The notes below the pieces were generated by a model. That model saw only the letters and a program-made list of their open reading frames with translations, ran no database searches and had not been told where the DNA came from. A program made the translations under genes and the position numbers. Source: Beijerinckiaceae bacterium (lineage in GTDB: Bacteria; Pseudomonadota; Alphaproteobacteria; Rhizobiales; Beijerinckiaceae). From it: a stretch of DNA of 9,392 nt. The stretch spans positions 1-9,392 of the forward strand of contig CANGOK010000119.1 of the NCBI GenBank assembly GCA_947455285.1, given 5' to 3'. Positions 6,901 through 9,392 of this stretch are shown piece after piece. Numbering within the stretch: the first letter of the stretch is position 1; every line of letters begins with the position of its first letter.

Positions 6901-8437
6901 GGGCGCTTTCTCCATGCCCATCGCCGGTCATCAGCAGGCCGATTTCTTCACGGGTGACGTTGCGGGCGTCGCGGGGATCAGACAGCCGCCCCTCGTGCAT
7001 CACCGCGATCCGGTCGCAGGTTTCGAACAATTCGTCGAGATCCTGACTGATCAGAAGGACGCTCGCGCCGCGCGCAGCGAGGTCGACCAGCGCCTGACGA
7101 ATGGTGGCGGCGGCGGCGGCGTCCACGCCCCAAGTCGGCTGGTTGATGACCAGGACCTTGGGTTCGCTAAGGATCTCGCGTCCCACCACGAACTTCTGCA
7201 GATTGCCGCCTGACAGGGTGCGAGCCGCCGGGTCCGGCCCCGCCTTGCGCACGTCGAAGGTCTTGATGACCTCCTGCGCCAGCGCGCGCGCCTTGTCGAA
7301 ATTGATGAGGCCTCGAGATGTCAGACCGGCGCCAGCGTGGCGCGACAGGATGAGGTTTTCGGTGAGAGAGAAATCTCCCGCCGCCGCATGGCCGTTGCGC
7401 TCTTCGGGAACGAAGGCGGCGCCAAGTCCGCGTCGCGCCGTGATGTCCCTCAAGCCAACCGAAACGCCATCGAGCAAGATCGTGTAATTGGACTCGGCGA
7501 GGCGTTCGCCCGAAACAGCTTCAAAGAGTTCGGACTGGCCATTGCCCGCGACGCCCGCAATGCCGAACACTTCGCCGCCCCGCAGCCGCAGCGACACGCC
7601 ATCGAGGTCGACGCCATGGATTTCCTGCGAGGGCAGGGACAGATTGTCGAGGGTCAGGCGCTCGCCGCCGAAGGCTCGGGTAGAGGGGGCCTGAATGTCA
7701 TTGATGGCGGAGCCGACCATGAGCGCCGCGAGAGATCGCGAGCTTTCCTGACGCGGATCGCAGCTGCCGACCTTGCGGCCGAGGCGCAGGATGGTGGCGG
7801 TCTCGCAGAGGCGCCGGACCTCTTCGAGCTTGTGCGAAATGTAAAGCAGCGCCCTGCCTTCCGCCTTCAGTCGGTCGAGGGTCTCGAAGAGGGCGAAGGC
7901 TTCCTGCGGGGTGAGCACGGAGGTCGGCTCATCGAGGATGATCAGCCGCGGGTCCTGCAAGAGGCAGCGCGCGATTTCGATGCGCTGGCGCTCGCCCGCC
8001 GAAAGCGACCAGACTTCACGGTCCGGATCAAGCGGCATGCGATAGCGTTCCGCCACTTCAAGGATGCGCCCGCGCAAGGCGGAGATGGGCGCATCGCCCG
8101 GCAGGACGAGGGCGATGTTTTCGGCGACGGTGAGATTGTCGAAGAGCGAGAAGTGCTGGAACACCATGCCCACGCCCTGCGCGCGGGCCTCCTGCGGGCC
8201 ATTGAGGCGCATGGGTTTGCCGCGAAACAGAATTTCGCCTTCGGTCGGCTCCAGCAATCCATAGATGATCTTGACCAGGGTGGACTTGCCCGCGCCGTTC
8301 TCACCGATCAGCGCGTGGGCCTCGCCTTCATGAATATCGAGGCTGATGTCGTCATTGGCGGTGAAGGAACCGAAACGCTTCACGATCCCGCGCATCGACA
8401 GCAACGGCGTCGCCCGTGTCTCCTGCTGTGCGATCAT
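6890..8437 (-). CDS. BMP-type ABC importer ATPase with two nucleotide-binding domains
   Basis: Cytoplasmic ATPase that powers the importer; 515 residues, two ABC domains in tandem as in NupA/YufO and sugar-type RbsA proteins. Domain 1 is canonical: Walker A GENGAGKST at 45-53, Q-loop Gln94, signature LSAGE at 145-149, Walker B IILDEP at 166-171, switch His202. Domain 2 is degenerate: GVAGNGQS at 295-302 lacks the Walker A lysine, LSGGN at 408-412 is kept, VLVINQP at 428-434 has Gln where the catalytic Glu normally sits, and the switch position is Gln465 (LISQDLDE). Only one composite ATP site is likely to be strongly hydrolytic. An in-frame ATG at 8482 would add 15 residues, but those codons (TTA, GGA, CGT, TTA, CGA) are unlike the rest of this GC-rich gene and overlap the candidate promoter, so 8437 is preferred. 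Shine-Dalgarno for 8437 is weak. It is the first gene of the importer set. Confidence 0.93.
   Translation of the reverse strand: MIAQQETRATPLLSMRGIVKRFGSFTANDDISLDIHEGEAHALIGENGAGKSTLVKIIYGLLEPTEGEILFRGKPMRLNGPQEARAQGVGMVFQHFSLFDNLTVAENIALVLPGDAPISALRGRILEVAERYRMPLDPDREVWSLSAGERQRIEIARCLLQDPRLIILDEPTSVLTPQEAFALFETLDRLKAEGRALLYISHKLEEVRRLCETATILRLGRKVGSCDPRQESSRSLAALMVGSAINDIQAPSTRAFGGERLTLDNLSLPSQEIHGVDLDGVSLRLRGGEVFGIAGVAGNGQSELFEAVSGERLAESNYTILLDGVSVGLRDITARRGLGAAFVPEERNGHAAAGDFSLTENLILSRHAGAGLTSRGLINFDKARALAQEVIKTFDVRKAGPDPAARTLSGGNLQKFVVGREILSEPKVLVINQPTWGVDAAAAATIRQALVDLAARGASVLLISQDLDELFETCDRIAVMHEGRLSDPRDARNVTREEIGLLMTGDGHGESAHAH
6910..6913 (-). promoter_or_regulatory. Shine-Dalgarno deciding the permease 1 start
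   Basis: GGAG on the minus strand, nine bases before the ATG at 6900, inside the last codons of the ATPase gene. It lies downstream of the ATG at 6921, which itself has no recognisable ribosome-binding site, so 6900 is the better start. Confidence 0.55.
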
Positions 8438-8475
8438 GAAATCTTGCGCCCCCCGGCGAACTCGTAAACGTCCTA

Positions 8476-8504
8476 ATGTCATGCCTAAGCTTGATTGGAG
8501 TCAA
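8476..8504 (-). promoter_or_regulatory. Candidate sigma-70-type promoter of the importer-xdh gene set
   Basis: The minus strand has TTGACT (8504-8499), a 17-base spacer, then TGACAT (8481-8476). The -35 is a 5/6 match and the -10 only 3/6. Predicted transcription would begin near 8469, giving a leader of about 30 bases to the ATG at 8437 and excluding the ATG at 8482 as start. It lies in the only real gap before the importer genes, downstream of the glnA terminator. I looked for a sigma-54 TGGCAC-N5-TTGC element here and did not see one. Confidence 0.35.
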
Positions 8505-8506
8505 GC
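8489..8506 (-). promoter_or_regulatory. Candidate operator: dyad GCTTGA-N6-TCAAGC over the -35 box
   Basis: Perfect 6-base arms separated by 6 bases, 18 bases in all, covering the candidate -35 TTGACT. The size and placement suit a dimeric repressor that blocks RNA polymerase. No regulator gene is visible in the window, so its identity (for example a purine-responsive regulator) is unknown. A dyad of this length can arise by chance. Confidence 0.35.
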
Positions 8507-8515
8507 GCGGATGAT

Positions 8516-8529
8516 AGGCGCAGGCGCCT
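8516..8529. repeat. Short GC-rich dyad AGGCGC-AG-GCGCCT
   Basis: Perfect 6-base arms with a 2-base centre. Read on the minus strand it is also a tandem GCGCCTGCGCCT. It lies just upstream of the candidate -35 region of the importer genes. It could be an activator or repressor site, or an accident of GC-rich sequence. Confidence 0.25.
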
Positions 8530-8561
8530 TTATTCGCGTCAGGTGCGAGATAGCAGGGGAT

Positions 8562-8591
8562 AAAAAAATCCGGGCGTTCGCACGCCCGGAT
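8562..8591 (-). terminator. Intrinsic terminator of glnA
   Basis: On the minus strand, a perfect 10-bp stem (8591-8582 pairing with 8577-8568, arms ATCCGGGCGT and ACGCCCGGAT) closes a GCGA tetraloop of the GNRA class. A run of U follows from A8562-A8568 on the plus strand. It stands about 50 bases after the glnA stop and before the importer promoter region, so it should separate the two transcripts. The opposite strand has no U run after the stem, so it is not a strong bidirectional terminator. Confidence 0.92.
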
Positions 8592-8639
8592 CGAAACCTT
8601 GTCGGTGGGGAGGAGACGCGAGGCCGCCTCCCGTCCAAA
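8592..8639 (-). other. glnA 3' untranslated segment
   Basis: This covers the 48 bases between the glnA stop and its terminator. It includes a further possible 6-bp stem (GGGAGG at 8608-8613 with CCTCCC at 8627-8632, 13-base loop) without a U run. I see no reading frame or RNA gene here. Confidence 0.3.
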
Positions 8640-9392
8640 TCAGCAGGAATAGTACATGTCGAACTCGACGGGGTGAGGCGTCATTTCGAAACGCATCACG
8701 TCCTGCATCTTCAGCTCGATGTAGCTGTCGATGAAGTCGTCGTTGAAGACGCCACCAGCCTTGAGGAACGAACGATCCTTGTCGAGGTTCTGGAGAGCCT
8801 CGCGGAGCGAGCCGCAAACGGTCGGGATCTTCTTGAGCTCCTTCGGGGGGAGGTCATAGAGATCCTTGTCCATGGCCGCGCCCGGATCGATCTTGTTCTG
8901 GATGCCGTCGAGACCGGCCATCAGCATGGCGGCGAAGGCGAGGTAGGGATTGGCGGTCGGATCGGGGAAGCGAACCTCGACGCGCTTGGCCTTCGGGTTG
9001 GTCGTCCACGGAATACGGCAGGATGCCGAACGGTTGCGGGCCGAATAGGCCAGCAGCACGGGGGCTTCATAGCCGGGGACCAGACGCTTGTAGGAGTTGG
9101 TCGACGGGTTGGTGAAGGCGTTCAGGGCCTTGGCGTGCTTGATGATGCCGCCGATGTAGTACAGGCAGTCCTGCGACAGGTCGGCGTACTTGTTGCCGGC
9201 CATGACGGGCTTGCCAGCCTTCCAGATCGACTGGTGGACGTGCATGCCCGAACCGTTGTCGCCATAGATGGGCTTGGGCATGAAGGTCGCGGTCTTGCCA
9301 TAGCTCTGGGCGACCTGATGGATGCAGTACTTGTAGACCTGCATGTGGTCGGCCATCGTGGTCAGCGTGCCGAACTTCAGACCGAGTTCGTG
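8640..9392 (-). CDS. glnA: Glutamine synthetase type I, C-terminal part (N-terminus beyond the right edge)
   Basis: Catalyses ATP-dependent formation of glutamine from glutamate and ammonia; cytoplasmic dodecamer, central to nitrogen assimilation. The frame is open to the right edge and gives 250 codons, the C-terminal half of a protein usually near 470 residues. In the visible part, KTATFMPKP and NGSGMHVHQS (fragment residues 33-41 and 46-55) belong to the active site. NSYKRLVPGYEAP and SARNRSAS (99-111, 117-124) bind ATP and glutamate, and EVRFPDPTANPY (139-150) contributes a metal ligand. Tyr179 in DLYDLPP is the expected adenylylation tyrosine, so activity is probably controlled by GlnE. 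The end TPHPVEFDMYYSC matches the family except for a final Cys where Val is common. The ATG at 9356 is internal and is not the start. A strong terminator follows. Confidence 0.96.
   Translation of the reverse strand, partial: HELGLKFGTLTTMADHMQVYKYCIHQVAQSYGKTATFMPKPIYGDNGSGMHVHQSIWKAGKPVMAGNKYADLSQDCLYYIGGIIKHAKALNAFTNPSTNSYKRLVPGYEAPVLLAYSARNRSASCRIPWTTNPKAKRVEVRFPDPTANPYLAFAAMLMAGLDGIQNKIDPGAAMDKDLYDLPPKELKKIPTVCGSLREALQNLDKDRSFLKAGGVFNDDFIDSYIELKMQDVMRFEMTPHPVEFDMYYSC

Noticed and set aside
7337..8467. Plus-strand open frame of 376 codons opposite the ATPase
   Set aside because: It is antisense to the conserved Walker and signature motifs. The composition is that of a mirror frame and no domain is visible.
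8438..8482. 15-residue N-terminal extension of the ATPase from the ATG at 8482
   Set aside because: Its codons (TTA, GGA, CGT, TTA, CGA) differ from the gene's usage, it overlaps the candidate -10 box, and the ABC domain starts normally from the ATG at 8437. It is not excluded, because neither start has a strong Shine-Dalgarno.
1..9392. Possible CRISPR array, insertion sequence, tRNA, defence locus or other novel system
   Set aside because: I looked on both strands for spaced repeats, transposase motifs, terminal inverted repeats, tRNA-like ends and unfamiliar conserved reading frames. None was seen; known metabolic genes and short gaps account for the whole window.

Overview
The window is GC-rich and reads almost entirely as one metabolic region. 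Every gene I can support lies on the minus strand, so transcription runs from right to left. Protein features (an R. capsulatus-like two-subunit xanthine dehydrogenase, an adenylylation-type glutamine synthetase, and short Shine-Dalgarno-led overlaps) suggest an alphaproteobacterium, probably of the Rhizobiales/Hyphomicrobiales. That placement is inference from sequence style, not from a marker-gene search.

Layout in transcription order. (1) The right edge holds the C-terminal 250 codons of glnA (type I glutamine synthetase). It is closed by a textbook intrinsic terminator with a 10-bp stem and a GCGA tetraloop. (2) About 125 bases follow between that terminator and the next start codon. They carry a candidate promoter and two short dyads. 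(3) Next is a four-gene ABC importer of the BMP/PnrA purine-nucleoside type: a double-domain ATPase, two overlapping permeases, and a periplasmic BMP-family binding protein. (4) After only 27 bases come xdhA (2Fe-2S/FAD subunit) and xdhB (molybdopterin subunit). xdhA and xdhB overlap by 14 bases, and xdhB runs off the left edge lacking an estimated few dozen C-terminal residues.

The likely joint role is uptake of purine bases or nucleosides, followed by oxidation of hypoxanthine and xanthine to urate. This would feed nitrogen (and some carbon) into catabolism. glnA next door assimilates ammonia, so the neighbourhood is consistent with nitrogen acquisition, although glnA is transcriptionally separated by its terminator. 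The active-site residues of XdhB that separate true xanthine dehydrogenases from aldehyde oxidases are all visible.

I found no mobile element, CRISPR array, RNA gene, toxin-antitoxin or defence system, and nothing that amounts to an undescribed system. The points worth a second look are small: the degenerate second nucleotide-binding domain of the ATPase, a 6-6-6 dyad overlapping the candidate -35 box, a possible disulfide in the binding protein, and several start-codon corrections. No stretch longer than 300 bases is without a gene.
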